Shown here piece after piece: positions 1 through 6,719 of a stretch of 9,872 nucleotides of DNA. Where the stretch lies: positions 1-9,872 of the forward strand of contig CALMVY010000122.1 of assembly GCA_937873245.1 (NCBI GenBank). Reading direction: 5' to 3'. The stretch is from an uncultured Arthrobacter sp. GTDB lineage: Bacteria; Actinomycetota; Actinomycetes; Actinomycetales; Micrococcaceae. The stretch's first letter is position 1; the number at the start of each line of letters is the position of its first letter. The notes under the pieces are model-generated. The model ran no database searches. It was not told where the DNA came from and saw nothing but the letters and a program-made list of their open reading frames with translations. The translations under genes were made by a program, and so were the position numbers.

Positions 1-254
1 TCAGGGTCCTGGGCGGGGAAGGCGGCGAGGAGGCTGTAGCCGCGGAGCCCGCCGCCGGCGTCGATCACGAGGACAGTGATCTCCGGATCGGCCAGGTAGG
101 CGCGGAAGTTGTCCTCGCTGAGGGTGGCCGCGAGGTGCGCGGCGATGTCCGCCGCCGTCGTACTGGGCGGGCAGGCCAGCGGGAAGGTGACGGCCGCAAG
201 TGCCGCCAGCCTCCCGGCGTCGTCCGCGGTTGCTCTTCGGAGTTCGTGGGTCAT
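1..254 (-). CDS. GNAT-family N-acetyltransferase, N-terminal part (runs off left edge)
   Basis: The frame opens with ATG at 254 and stays open for 84 codons to the window edge, so the C-terminal part is missing. The first residues, THELRRATADDAGRLAALA, are the classic beta1-alpha1 opening of GNAT acetyltransferases (R-R-A-T-x-x-D-A). They are followed by TFPLACPP and a stretch ending EITVLVIDAGGGLRGYSLLA, which matches the beta2-beta3 hairpin of the fold. GNAT enzymes move an acetyl group from acetyl-CoA to an amine. The acetyl-CoA-binding R/Q-x-x-G-x-G/A loop would lie beyond the window, so neither substrate nor activity can be judged. An AGGG about 10 nt upstream of the ATG is a modest ribosome binding site. 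The gene is divergent from the MFS transporter. The family call is fairly safe; the substrate is unknown. Confidence 0.75.
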   Translation of the reverse strand, partial: MTHELRRATADDAGRLAALAAVTFPLACPPSTTAADIAAHLAATLSEDNFRAYLADPEITVLVIDAGGGLRGYSLLAAFPAQDP

Positions 255-336
255 GCCGAGAACCCTAGTCCGGGGAGGGGTCCGACTTCGTTTCGTGAAG
301 CGTTGTTGCGAGGCGACCCTGCAGGCCACGGGCTGA

Positions 337-356
337 CCCGGCGGAGACCCCGCGGG
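337..356 (+). other. GC-rich hairpin upstream of the MFS gene
   Basis: CCCG-g-CGG (337-344) pairs with CCGCGGG (350-356) around a 5-nt loop, with one bulged G. It covers the first base of the possible GTG start at 356 and would hinder ribosome access there, which is one reason to prefer the ATG at 443. No T-run follows, and no upstream plus-strand gene is visible for it to terminate. The structure is seen; any function is a guess. Confidence 0.4.
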
Positions 357-442
357 TGTCACAATCGGCGGTTCCGGCGCGGGCACGTGATAGCAATGGG
401 ACTGATGAAAGCATATTTCTGCCTGGCTGCGCCGGGGCACCC

Positions 443-1639
443 ATGAGCGCCGGCATCCTGGCGAAGGTGCCACGCAGCTGGATCCTGCTGGCCGCCATCG
501 GGCTCATTGCACTGAACATGCGCGGCCCGTTCGTGGCCGTGGCGCCGGTGGTCGGCCTGATGCAGCAGGAGCTCGGCTTCTCCCCGGTGGAACTGGGCTT
601 CCTGACCGGCATCCCGGTGCTGTGCTTCGCGCTGGCCTCGCCGCTGGCCTCGTTGGCCGGCCGCAAACTCGGCGCGGAAGTCGCCATCACCCTGACGCTC
701 CTGGGCGTGCTGCTCGGCGTGATAGTGCGTTCGGCGGGCAACGGCGCCGTCGTGATGCTGGGCACGGTGATCCTGGGCGTCGCGATCACTATCGGCAACA
801 TTGCCGTGCCGCTGATCATCCGGCGGGACTTCGCTCCGGCCCGGCAGGGCACAGCGATGGGCATTTACACTGCCGCGCTGAACATCGGCTCTTTCATCAC
901 GGCCATGGTGATGGCTCCGCTGGCCGAGCTGTTCGGCTGGCGGCTTGCCCTCGCTGCCTGCGCGCTCTTCGCCATCGCGGCATTGGTTGCCTGGGTGCTC
1001 GCCTTCGGCGCCCGGGCCTTCCGGCCCGAGCCGGTTCCCGGCCCGGGTCCGGTGCGCGCCGGGGCCAAGCGAGCGTCGCGCTGGATCACCGTCGGGCTCA
1101 CCGCGGGCTTCGCAGGGCAGGCGTTCTCCTACTACGGGGTGACCGCCTGGCTGCCCAGCATCCTCGCGGACGAACTCGGCATGACGGCCGCGCAGGCCGG
1201 CGCAGGATCTTCGCTGTTCCAGATCCTAGCCATCGTGGGCGGGCTGGGCGTTCCGATCGCGGCGCGCTTCGCCAGTACGACGGCGGTCGGACTCACCCTC
1301 GGCTCCCTCTGGGTGACCGTTCCGCTGGGCCTGCTGCTGGCGCCGGAGCTGTGGTGGCTGTGGTCCTCGTTCGGTGGAATCGCCCAGGGCGGCGGCATCA
1401 CGCTGATTTTCATTGCCATCATCCGGCTGGCCCGGGACCAGGCCTCTGCCGGACGGATGTCCGCCGTGGTGCAGGGTGTGGGGTATTCCTTCGGCGCCCT
1501 GGCCCCGACCCTGCTGGGCTACGCAAACGGCATCACCGGATCCTGGACAGCCCCGCTGCTGATGGTGCTTTGCTCGGTGGCGCTGTTCATCCTCGGGACC
1601 GCATTTTCGCTCCGGCACGTCCCCCAGGCCTCAAGGTGA
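443..1639 (+). CDS. MFS transporter, CynX/NimT-like family
   Basis: This is a 398-residue, very hydrophobic protein with the 12-helix layout of the major facilitator superfamily. Six helices lie within residues 12-188, then a Pro/Gly/basic cytoplasmic loop at 190-212, then a second set of helices to about 390. The opening (ALNMRGPFVAVAPVVGLM at 24-40, then GFLTGIPVLCFALASPLA) resembles the CynX/NimT (cyanate, 2-nitroimidazole) branch, whose members typically carry N-x-R-P-A/F in helix 1 and a G-L-L-T-x-x-P-V-L-C-F motif in helix 2. Members move small organic anions or drugs; the substrate cannot be read from sequence. The frame extends upstream to a GTG at 356, but that 29-residue extension is not hydrophobic and its start lies in a hairpin. 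The ATG at 443 gives a normal N-terminus, with only a weak GGGG as ribosome binding site. The stop lies inside the end of the convergent minus-strand gene (9-bp overlap). Family is secure; the start is moderately sure. Confidence 0.88.
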   Translation: MSAGILAKVPRSWILLAAIGLIALNMRGPFVAVAPVVGLMQQELGFSPVELGFLTGIPVLCFALASPLASLAGRKLGAEVAITLTLLGVLLGVIVRSAGNGAVVMLGTVILGVAITIGNIAVPLIIRRDFAPARQGTAMGIYTAALNIGSFITAMVMAPLAELFGWRLALAACALFAIAALVAWVLAFGARAFRPEPVPGPGPVRAGAKRASRWITVGLTAGFAGQAFSYYGVTAWLPSILADELGMTAAQAGAGSSLFQILAIVGGLGVPIAARFASTTAVGLTLGSLWVTVPLGLLLAPELWWLWSSFGGIAQGGGITLIFIAIIRLARDQASAGRMSAVVQGVGYSFGALAPTLLGYANGITGSWTAPLLMVLCSVALFILGTAFSLRHVPQASR

Positions 1640-2398
1640 ACTCTTAAGAACTTCCCCGGGGCGCGCGGCCAGGGACTGCAGCTCCGGGGGCTCTGCCAGG
1701 CCATCCGCCATCCCACGGGTTTGAGGGCCGGTGCCGGGTCTGCCCCTGGCCGCCAGCGCGCGGTCGACACTAAGCGGTATCCCCGCGGCCAGGCCGATCG
1801 TCAGGATCACCAGAACGAGGACGGCAGTGGTGTTCCGGACTCCGACGTAGGCCACGAACTCCACGCTGGGAGCCGGTTCCGTGGTGATGTTCGCGGCAGG
1901 CTTGACTCCCAACTCCTGCTGCGCGTCCTTGGCAAGGCTGGCAATGCGGTCCAGGATTCGCTGGCGCTCGAATGCGACCTCGTTCACGGATTCGCCCACG
2001 ATTTCGACCGTAATGACGGGGCGGTTGTAGCTCAGCTGCCACTGACCACCGGAACTGGGGATGTACAGGAGGTGGCCCCGGCGGATGCCTGTACCGTAAA
2101 GCGGCGACGACGTGCTGCGCGGAACCGTATTCCCGGCGTCGACATTGAAGCGATGCGTTACCACTGATGCGAAAGCCAGAGTCTGGGCCGGGTCTTCCTG
2201 CAGGGCGTTGCCGCTGGCCGACAGCCGCGGGGCGACAAAGAGCACGTCCGTCTTGCTGTAGTAAACACCCGGGGCCGTGCCGGCCGCGAAGAGAAAGGGG
2301 AGCATGAGAAGCACTGTGCTCATGGCCAGGTACCACCTGCGCGCAATGGCGTTCCGCTCCCTGGTCAGGCGGTGCCGGAGCAGTCTCCGGATTATCAC
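1631..2398 (-). CDS. Wzz-like chain-length-determinant-type membrane protein (second of the cassette)
   Basis: The protein has 255 residues when read from GTG at 2398. This start overlaps the stop of the upstream ligase gene as GTGA (2395-2398), a typical translational-coupling overlap; the longer frame to 2458 would overlap by 64 bp and is less likely. The layout is a basic N-terminus (IIRRLLRHRLTRERNAIARRW), membrane helix about 21-41, an extracytoplasmic region about 42-188, a second helix about 189-211 and a 44-residue cytoplasmic tail. Two helices enclosing an outside domain, with the second helix near the C-terminus, is the Wzz/polysaccharide co-polymerase plan. There is no Walker A motif, so it is not a fused tyrosine kinase. 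The middle holds YYSKTDVLFVAP, a typical first strand after helix 1, and a helical stretch at 139-163. It probably regulates polymerisation or export of a cell-surface polysaccharide together with the two genes upstream. Sequence resemblance to the first Wzz-like protein is weak; the assignment rests on topology and neighbours. Confidence 0.72.
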   Translation of the reverse strand: MIIRRLLRHRLTRERNAIARRWYLAMSTVLLMLPFLFAAGTAPGVYYSKTDVLFVAPRLSASGNALQEDPAQTLAFASVVTHRFNVDAGNTVPRSTSSPLYGTGIRRGHLLYIPSSGGQWQLSYNRPVITVEIVGESVNEVAFERQRILDRIASLAKDAQQELGVKPAANITTEPAPSVEFVAYVGVRNTTAVLVLVILTIGLAAGIPLSVDRALAARGRPGTGPQTRGMADGLAEPPELQSLAARPGEVLKSSP

Positions 2399-3720
2399 GG
2401 CAGCCCGCTCGTAAGGGGCGTGTCTGCATTGCGTCGGATGTTCGCGTAGGCGCCGCACAGCCCGGCGACCATGAACACCGTGCCGCAGGCTTGCGGAAAG
2501 GCGAACTCATCGAAGAGTGCGAAGTTCAGGCTACCGGCCAGCATCGAGGCGACCAACGCCAACCCCATGCCTTTCATCGGTTCCGCGGCGTCGATTCGAC
2601 TCGAGAAATACGCCACGGCCGTCGCAGAGACAACGACGCCGAGCAAGGCCAGCAATCCGACGATCCCGATCTCCACAGCGCTCACCAGATATTGATTGTC
2701 CAAAATCCGGTAGGAGGGCAGGAACGTCCCAAACCCGCGTCCAACGAAGGGACTGACGAGGAAGAACTGCATAGCGTCGTCGTAGCTTTCCGTCCGCGAT
2801 ATGACGCTTGAGTCGCTATTCGTGAACATTCCCACGATCGTTCCGGCCATACCGGGAACGGCGACGTAAACGGCAACGGCTCCGAGCGCCAAGATGGCGC
2901 CGGCGGCCCGGCGGACCGCCGCAGGCCAGGACGGGAGCAGGACGAGGTAGACCACTGCCATGGCGAGCAGAGCTGACCGGGTGACCGAGAGGACGGTCGA
3001 GAGTGTAATGACAGCCACGGGAAACCAGCGGCGGAAGGTCGATATGGACCGGTCGCGGATGGCCACTGTGAGGCAGAAAGGGAGAATCATGGTCAGGACG
3101 ACTGCGTACTCCAAGGGGTGGGTGGCTGTCGCTGTAGAACGCACGAACCCGGCTCTGGCCCCGATGCCGGATGTTCCCGATGCGGTCAACCCCGGAATCT
3201 GCCATGTGTCCACAATGCTTATGCCGGTAAAGAATTGGACCAGCCCGAGCGTGGCGTACAGGCCGGCGAACAACGTCAGCCGTCGAACCAGAACCATAAA
3301 GCGCTCTTCGCTGGTGATGGCATCATTGGCCACCAGCAGGATGCCGACCAGGGCCGCCACGCGCACCAGCCCCAAATCGGCGACACTAATGTCGGCCGCG
3401 GGCAGGGCGGTCACTGCGGCCTTCGCATAGCTGGCCAGGCAGGCGGCGACGAAGAGGAAGGCAGCGACCCGCACCCACTGCACCTGCTGCCGGCCGCTGT
3501 CGGCGGGTTTCTGTAGGTGGTGCCAAGCCCACCACAGCAGCGCCGCCAGCGCCAGGAGGTAGGCGGGGGCACCGGCGCCGCCGAGCGCCTCAATTCTGCG
3601 GTCAGTCGGCACCACATAGAGGAGGACGGCGAACCAGGTGACGACAGTAACGCCGTCGGGCGGGCTGAGCTGGCTGAATCGTGCCACCGTCGCGTCACGG
3701 GGCGTCGCAGCTGAAGCCAC
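2395..3720 (-). CDS. O-antigen ligase / polysaccharide polymerase family membrane protein
   Basis: This 441-residue polytopic membrane protein has about 10-12 helices. It shows the O-antigen ligase (Wzy/WaaL superfamily) pattern. GFVRSTATATHPLEYAVVL (191-209) is the conserved R-x(n)-H-P stretch before a helix. SVTRSALLAMAV (245-256) is the T/S-R-S/G motif. R309 precedes DDAMQFFLVSPFVGRGFGTF (314-333), and DNQYLVSAVEIGIVGLLALL (341-360) corresponds to the usual H-N-x-Y-L...E-x-G-I-x-G-L motif, with Asp in place of His. These proteins move a lipid-linked glycan at the outer face of the membrane, either polymerising repeat units or attaching glycan to an acceptor. In a Gram-positive, a Wzy-type polymerase or a glycan-transfer role is more likely than LPS ligation. 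The GTG start at 3720 lies 2 bp after the upstream stop and has no clear ribosome binding site, so coupling to the upstream gene is likely. A later GTG at 3687 is an alternative start. Confidence 0.85.
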   Translation of the reverse strand: MASAATPRDATVARFSQLSPPDGVTVVTWFAVLLYVVPTDRRIEALGGAGAPAYLLALAALLWWAWHHLQKPADSGRQQVQWVRVAAFLFVAACLASYAKAAVTALPAADISVADLGLVRVAALVGILLVANDAITSEERFMVLVRRLTLFAGLYATLGLVQFFTGISIVDTWQIPGLTASGTSGIGARAGFVRSTATATHPLEYAVVLTMILPFCLTVAIRDRSISTFRRWFPVAVITLSTVLSVTRSALLAMAVVYLVLLPSWPAAVRRAAGAILALGAVAVYVAVPGMAGTIVGMFTNSDSSVISRTESYDDAMQFFLVSPFVGRGFGTFLPSYRILDNQYLVSAVEIGIVGLLALLGVVVSATAVAYFSSRIDAAEPMKGMGLALVASMLAGSLNFALFDEFAFPQACGTVFMVAGLCGAYANIRRNADTPLTSGLP

Positions 3721-3722
3721 GG

Positions 3723-4562
3723 TTACTTATTCGTTGCCATGGTGGGGAGCTCGTCTTTGTCGTTTTTCAGCGCCTCGGAGCCATCCTCTGCTGCCGGTGG
3801 TACTGCCGCTGCTGGTGCTGGTGCCGGTGCTGGTGATGCCGCTGCCGGACGGCGGCTGCGTTTGGTCCCGCGACGCGACACCGGCTCCTGGTCGTCGGCC
3901 GCACGGGAGGCCCCCTCCTGGGGTTCATCTCCCGGGACTGACGCGTGGCGACGCCCCGCTTTCTTCGTTCGGGAGGTGAGCAGCCGGTCCAGCAGCCCGG
4001 TCAGCAGCACCGTCATGGAAAGACCCAGTGCGACGCCGGCCAACACGGCTCGCAATTGGCCCTGCAGCACCGTTGTTGTCGCGTCCTCACGGACAATGGT
4101 CAATGCCGTTATCCGGGACTGGCCTGGAATGTTGAGCTGGTCCTGCATGTTTTGCAGGTTCTCAGGCACTATCCTCAGCACCGCGTCAAGGACCTGCAGG
4201 GTACTCTCCGGACTCTCACTTTCCGCTGTGATCAGCATGATTGGCCCGGGTGACGTAGCGTCCTTCACTGCGGTGTAGGACCCGTCCGGATGTTCCTGCA
4301 GGATCTGCTCACTCGTAGCCTCTGAGCTCAACTTCACGGTCAGCACGCCCAGCGCCTGCTCAAGCCCGCCCAGGAAAAGATAGGGATTCCCGTCCGTGGA
4401 AACCAGCGAAGGCGGCGGAATCAGCACAACTCTCGCGGTCGCGCGGTGCATTGGCGGGACCATCGATGACAACAACACCGCGCCACAAGCCGTCAGCAAG
4501 ACCCCGATGACGACGAAGTACCAGCGCCGCAGGAGACCTCTGCCCAAGTCATGCAGCAGCAT
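3723..4562 (-). CDS. Wzz-like chain-length-determinant-type membrane protein with long Ala/Pro-rich tail (first of the cassette)
   Basis: The protein has 279 residues from ATG at 4562. The short cytoplasmic start (LLHDLGRGLLRRWYFVVIG) leads into helix 1 (about 15-34). Then come PPMHRATARVVLIPPPS (a first beta strand with the typical Y/R-x-A-x-A/S pattern), an outside domain with a helical part at 118-143, and helix 2 (about 170-192). The tail (193-279) is hydrophilic, first basic (SRTKKAGRRH, SRRGTKRSRRP), then an Ala/Pro run at 239-257, then acidic. The two-helix plan is that of Wzz-type co-polymerases, which set polysaccharide chain length. There is no Walker A/B or tyrosine cluster, so no kinase is fused. 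It is probably the first main gene of a three-gene operon. No other ATG, GTG or TTG lies in frame between 4562 and the upstream stop, so the start is well fixed. The nearest Shine-Dalgarno-like GGAG is 12 nt away, rather far, and a 28-codon ORF with a much better site overlaps the start. Confidence 0.75.
   Translation of the reverse strand: MLLHDLGRGLLRRWYFVVIGVLLTACGAVLLSSMVPPMHRATARVVLIPPPSLVSTDGNPYLFLGGLEQALGVLTVKLSSEATSEQILQEHPDGSYTAVKDATSPGPIMLITAESESPESTLQVLDAVLRIVPENLQNMQDQLNIPGQSRITALTIVREDATTTVLQGQLRAVLAGVALGLSMTVLLTGLLDRLLTSRTKKAGRRHASVPGDEPQEGASRAADDQEPVSRRGTKRSRRPAAASPAPAPAPAAAVPPAAEDGSEALKNDKDELPTMATNK
3811..3834. repeat. Four imperfect 6-bp units coding Ala-Pro in the Wzz-like tail
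   Basis: On the plus strand the units read gctggt, gctggt, gccggt, gctggt. On the coding strand they give alternating Pro and Ala codons near residues 243-250 of the first Wzz-like protein. A gain or loss of units would stay in frame and change only tail length. Confidence 0.7.
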
Positions 4563-4635
4563 AGGCGCCAGTGGCTCCGAGCGGGATGCAGTCTTGAACC
4601 GGGCTCTGCGCCTCTGGGTCGGACCTGAATTCCAT
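4549..4635 (-). CDS. Small upstream ORF (28 codons) overlapping the Wzz-like start
   Basis: ATG at 4635 is preceded by GGAGG (plus-strand cctcc, 4642-4646) with a 6-nt spacer, the best Shine-Dalgarno match in the cassette. The frame codes 28 residues beginning MEFRSDPEAQSPVQD and ends with TGA at 4551-4549, 14 nt inside the Wzz-like gene in another frame. No signal peptide or known motif is visible, and the peptide is unlikely to be a functional protein. More likely it is a leader ORF whose translation delivers ribosomes to the weak Wzz-like start by termination-reinitiation. The alternative is that a frameshift has split an N-terminal extension from the Wzz-like gene. The ORF and ribosome site are seen; translation is inferred. 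Confidence 0.45.
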   Translation of the reverse strand: MEFRSDPEAQSPVQDCIPLGATGAYAAA

Positions 4636-4695
4636 TGCTTGCCTCCGTTGCGGTGCCGAGAGCTAACGAGCGGGCTGGTGCGTCCACGTTGTCAC

Positions 4696-4701
4696 ATCGT
4701 A
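4696..4701 (-). promoter_or_regulatory. Candidate -10 element of the polysaccharide cassette
   Basis: TACGAT on the minus strand fits the actinobacterial TAnnnT -10 pattern and lies about 60 nt upstream of the small upstream ORF and about 130 nt upstream of the Wzz-like gene. No convincing -35 stands 16-18 nt further upstream (TGTCGC at best), so this is only a candidate. Confidence 0.3.
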
Positions 4702-4927
4702 TCCGCGGGCCCTTTGGCGCGACAGTACTCGCAGTTAAGTTAAGGAATTCGCGCCATGTGGCAGGTTTTGCCCCCAACGCCGACCCTTTCGCCCGCGGGC
4801 CGCAGCCCCGTACTGCCCGTTGTCGGGGATGGGGGTCTTCCGCCGCTGGGCCGCCGCCCCGGATCTCGGGGTGCCTGTTGCGAAGGGCGTGGCAGCCCAG
4901 CAAACGGAAATCTTTGCCCATGCCGTA

Positions 4928-4943
4928 GGCGGGGCATCCCGCC
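4928..4943 (-). terminator. Possible hairpin terminator after aceB
   Basis: GGCGGG and CCCGCC form a 6-bp GC-only stem (7 with a G-U pair) around a 4-nt loop, starting 6 bp after the aceB stop. There is no following T-run, as is common in high-GC actinobacteria, so termination strength cannot be judged. Confidence 0.4.
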
Positions 4944-4949
4944 CTGCCG

Positions 4950-6614
4950 TCAGGCGGGGACGAGCGCCGGGTCCTCGCTGGGGACTTCAGCGCCGTCGCG
5001 CGCTTCATGCAGGAACCGGTCGTAGGCGGGAAGCGTCAGGAAGGCCGGGAACGCCGGGGTGAGGGTGACTTCCTCGAAGATGTCCCGTGCATCGGCGAAG
5101 CGGTCGCCTTCGAAACGTTCCAGCCTGGCGAACTCCTCGTCCAGCATGTCCTCGACCCATTCGCGGGTGATGACGTCGCCCTGGTCTGTGATGGCCCGGG
5201 AGAAGATCCACTGCCACAGCTGCGAGCGGGAGATCTCCGCGGTGGCTGCGTCCTCCATCAGATTGTGGATGGCGACGGCGCCGTTGCCGCGCAGCCAGGA
5301 CTCGATGTAGCGGATGCCAACTTCGATGTTGTTCCGGATGCCCTGTTCGGTGATGGTGCCGGTGGTGGCGGCGATGTCGAGCAGTGCGCGGTCGTCCGGG
5401 GTGACGTCCTCGCGGAGGCGGTCCAGCTGGTTCGGGCGGTCGCCGAGCACGCCGTCGAACACTTCGCGGCAGACCGGCACCAGGTCCGGGTGGGCCACCC
5501 AGGAGCCGTCGAAGCCGTCGCCGGCCTCGCGGGTCTTGTCCGCGCGGACCTTCTCGATGGCGATCGTGTTGGCGTCTGCGTCCTTGCGGTTGGGGACAGC
5601 GGCGGCCATGCCGCCGATCGCCATGGCGCCCCGCTTGTGGCAGGCCCGGACCAGCTGCTCGGTGTAGGCGCGCATAAACGGCTGCGTCATGGTCACCTGG
5701 CTGCGGTCCGGCAGGACAAAGCGCGGGCCGCGGGTTCGGAAGTTCTTGATCAGGGAGAAGATGTAGTCCCAGCGGCCGGCGTTCAGGCCAGCGGCGTGGT
5801 CGCGCAGTTCGTAGAGGATCTCCTCCATCTCGAACGCGGCCGTGATCGTTTCGATCAGCACGGTGGCGCGGATGGTGCCCTGCGGGATGCCCAGCAGGTC
5901 CTGGGCCAGGACGAAGATGTCGTTCCACAGCCGGGCTTCGAGGTGGTTCTCGATCTTCGGCAGGTAGAAGTACGGGCCCTTGCCCTGGGCGATCAGGCGG
6001 CGGGCGTTGTGGAAGAAGTACAGGCCGAAGTCGACGATGCCGCCGGCGATCGGGGTCCCGTCGATGAGCATGTGCTTTTCCGGCAGGTGCCAGCCGCGGG
6101 GCCGGACCACGATCGTGGGGAGCTCCTCGGCGGCGCGGAGCTTGTACTCCTTGCCCTCGGGGGAGGTGAAGTCGATCCGGCGCTCCAGCGCATCCGTGAG
6201 GTTGAGCTGGCCCTGGATGACGTTGCGCCACGACGGGGTGGAGGAGTCCTCCATGTCCGCGAGCCACACCTTGGCACCGGAGTTCAGCGCGTTGATGGTC
6301 ATCTTCTTGTCCACCGGGCCGGTGATCTCGACGCGGCGGTCCGTCAGGCCAGGTGCCGGGGGAGCGACGCGCCAGTTCGGATCGTTGCGCACGGACTCGG
6401 TCTCGCGGAGGAACCGCGGGTCCTGGCCCTTGCCGATCTGCTGGCGGCGGTCACGTCGTGCCTGCAGCAGCTCCAGCCGGCGGCCGGCGGTGGCCTTGTG
6501 CAGCTTGGCAACAAACGCCAGCGCGTCAGGAGTCAGGACCTCGCCCTGCCGGCAAATGGGCTGGGCAGTCAACGTAACCCCGTTGATGGTGAAGTTGTCA
6601 GTGAAGCTGTTCAT
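4950..6614 (-). CDS. aceB: Malate synthase A
   Basis: Malate synthase condenses glyoxylate with acetyl-CoA and water to malate and CoA, the second step of the glyoxylate shunt, in the cytoplasm. The protein has 554 residues, normal for the A isoform. The family signature is clear: RDHAAGLNAGRWDYIF at 271-286. By comparison with E. coli malate synthase A the catalytic set is present: Arg in VVRPRGWHLPEKH (169-181), Glu255 in LIET, Asp283 in RWDYIF and the general base Asp455 in NLMEDAATAEISR (451-463). The metal and glyoxylate site therefore looks intact. The start at 6614 has a good AAGGAG (6623-6628) with an 8-nt spacer; the open frame continues to 6665, but only through the inverted repeat. 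It lies 105 bp downstream of aceA on the same strand, with a long palindrome between, so read-through from aceA is likely but may be modulated. No frameshift or missing key residue is seen. Confidence 0.97.
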   Translation of the reverse strand: MNSFTDNFTINGVTLTAQPICRQGEVLTPDALAFVAKLHKATAGRRLELLQARRDRRQQIGKGQDPRFLRETESVRNDPNWRVAPPAPGLTDRRVEITGPVDKKMTINALNSGAKVWLADMEDSSTPSWRNVIQGQLNLTDALERRIDFTSPEGKEYKLRAAEELPTIVVRPRGWHLPEKHMLIDGTPIAGGIVDFGLYFFHNARRLIAQGKGPYFYLPKIENHLEARLWNDIFVLAQDLLGIPQGTIRATVLIETITAAFEMEEILYELRDHAAGLNAGRWDYIFSLIKNFRTRGPRFVLPDRSQVTMTQPFMRAYTEQLVRACHKRGAMAIGGMAAAVPNRKDADANTIAIEKVRADKTREAGDGFDGSWVAHPDLVPVCREVFDGVLGDRPNQLDRLREDVTPDDRALLDIAATTGTITEQGIRNNIEVGIRYIESWLRGNGAVAIHNLMEDAATAEISRSQLWQWIFSRAITDQGDVITREWVEDMLDEEFARLERFEGDRFADARDIFEEVTLTPAFPAFLTLPAYDRFLHEARDGAEVPSEDPALVPA

Positions 6615-6637
6615 GGGAGTTGCTCCTTGAATGTCCG

Positions 6638-6702
6638 CCGTTGCCCTATCACTTTTGGTCGCCAAAGGAGGGCGATGGGAACCAAAAGTGATAGGGCAAC
6701 GG
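6638..6702. repeat. Perfect 22-bp inverted repeat between aceA and aceB
   Basis: The left arm (6638-6659) and right arm (6681-6702) are exact reverse complements; the core is CCCTATCACTTTTGG. The loop is 21 nt and holds a smaller stem, CGCC (6660-6663) with GGCG (6671-6674). Allowing one bulged G at 6703, pairing extends 3-4 bp further outward. The element begins 17 nt after the aceA stop and ends 23 nt before the aceB start, so in the mRNA it would form a very stable hairpin between the genes. It lacks a T-run, transposase or visible target duplication. It may be a processing or stability element, a terminator-like attenuator, or one copy of a dispersed palindromic repeat. Confidence 0.93.
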
Positions 6703-6719
6703 GCGGGAGGTTTGGGAAG

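Larger units (their letters stand above)
4636..4949. other. Intergenic region between aceB end and the polysaccharide cassette
   Basis: These 314 bases contain no gene I can support; the open frames across it are low-complexity Arg/Pro/Gly shadows. It should hold the cassette promoter (minus strand, candidate -10 at 4696-4701), a short direct repeat AGTTA-AGTTA at 4733-4742, and a possible aceB terminator hairpin at 4928-4943. The part 4750-4920 is GC-rich with several G runs and C runs and no recognised RNA family. Confidence 0.6.

Noticed and set aside
622..1647. Long second plus-strand frame inside the MFS gene
   Set aside because: Arg/Gly/Ala/His-rich shadow; the MFS frame has clear membrane helices and family motifs.
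2399..2458. Longer start for the second Wzz-like gene
   Set aside because: It would overlap the ligase gene by 64 bp. The GTG at 2398 gives the common 4-bp GTGA overlap and a normal N-terminus.
3739..4278. Plus-strand open frame (179 codons) opposite the first Wzz-like gene
   Set aside because: Ser/Ala/Gly/Arg-rich composition produced by the complement of the Ala/Pro tail and flanking codons; no ribosome site or motif.
4750..4920. Possible riboswitch or structured RNA in the GC-rich intergenic stretch
   Set aside because: G and C runs allow many weak pairings, but I could not match the conserved cores of c-di-GMP, c-di-AMP or other families I know.
4740..4937. Short minus-strand frame in the intergenic region before the cassette
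   Set aside because: Arg/Pro/Gly-rich sequence without motifs or a convincing ribosome site; typical of non-coding GC-rich DNA.
6615..6665. Upstream extension of aceB
   Set aside because: It reads through one arm of the inverted repeat, and the ATG at 6614 has a clear AAGGAG site at good distance.
6638..6702. Inverted repeat as insertion-sequence ends or a CRISPR unit
   Set aside because: There is no transposase between the arms, only a 21-nt loop, no target duplication and no repeated spacer pattern.
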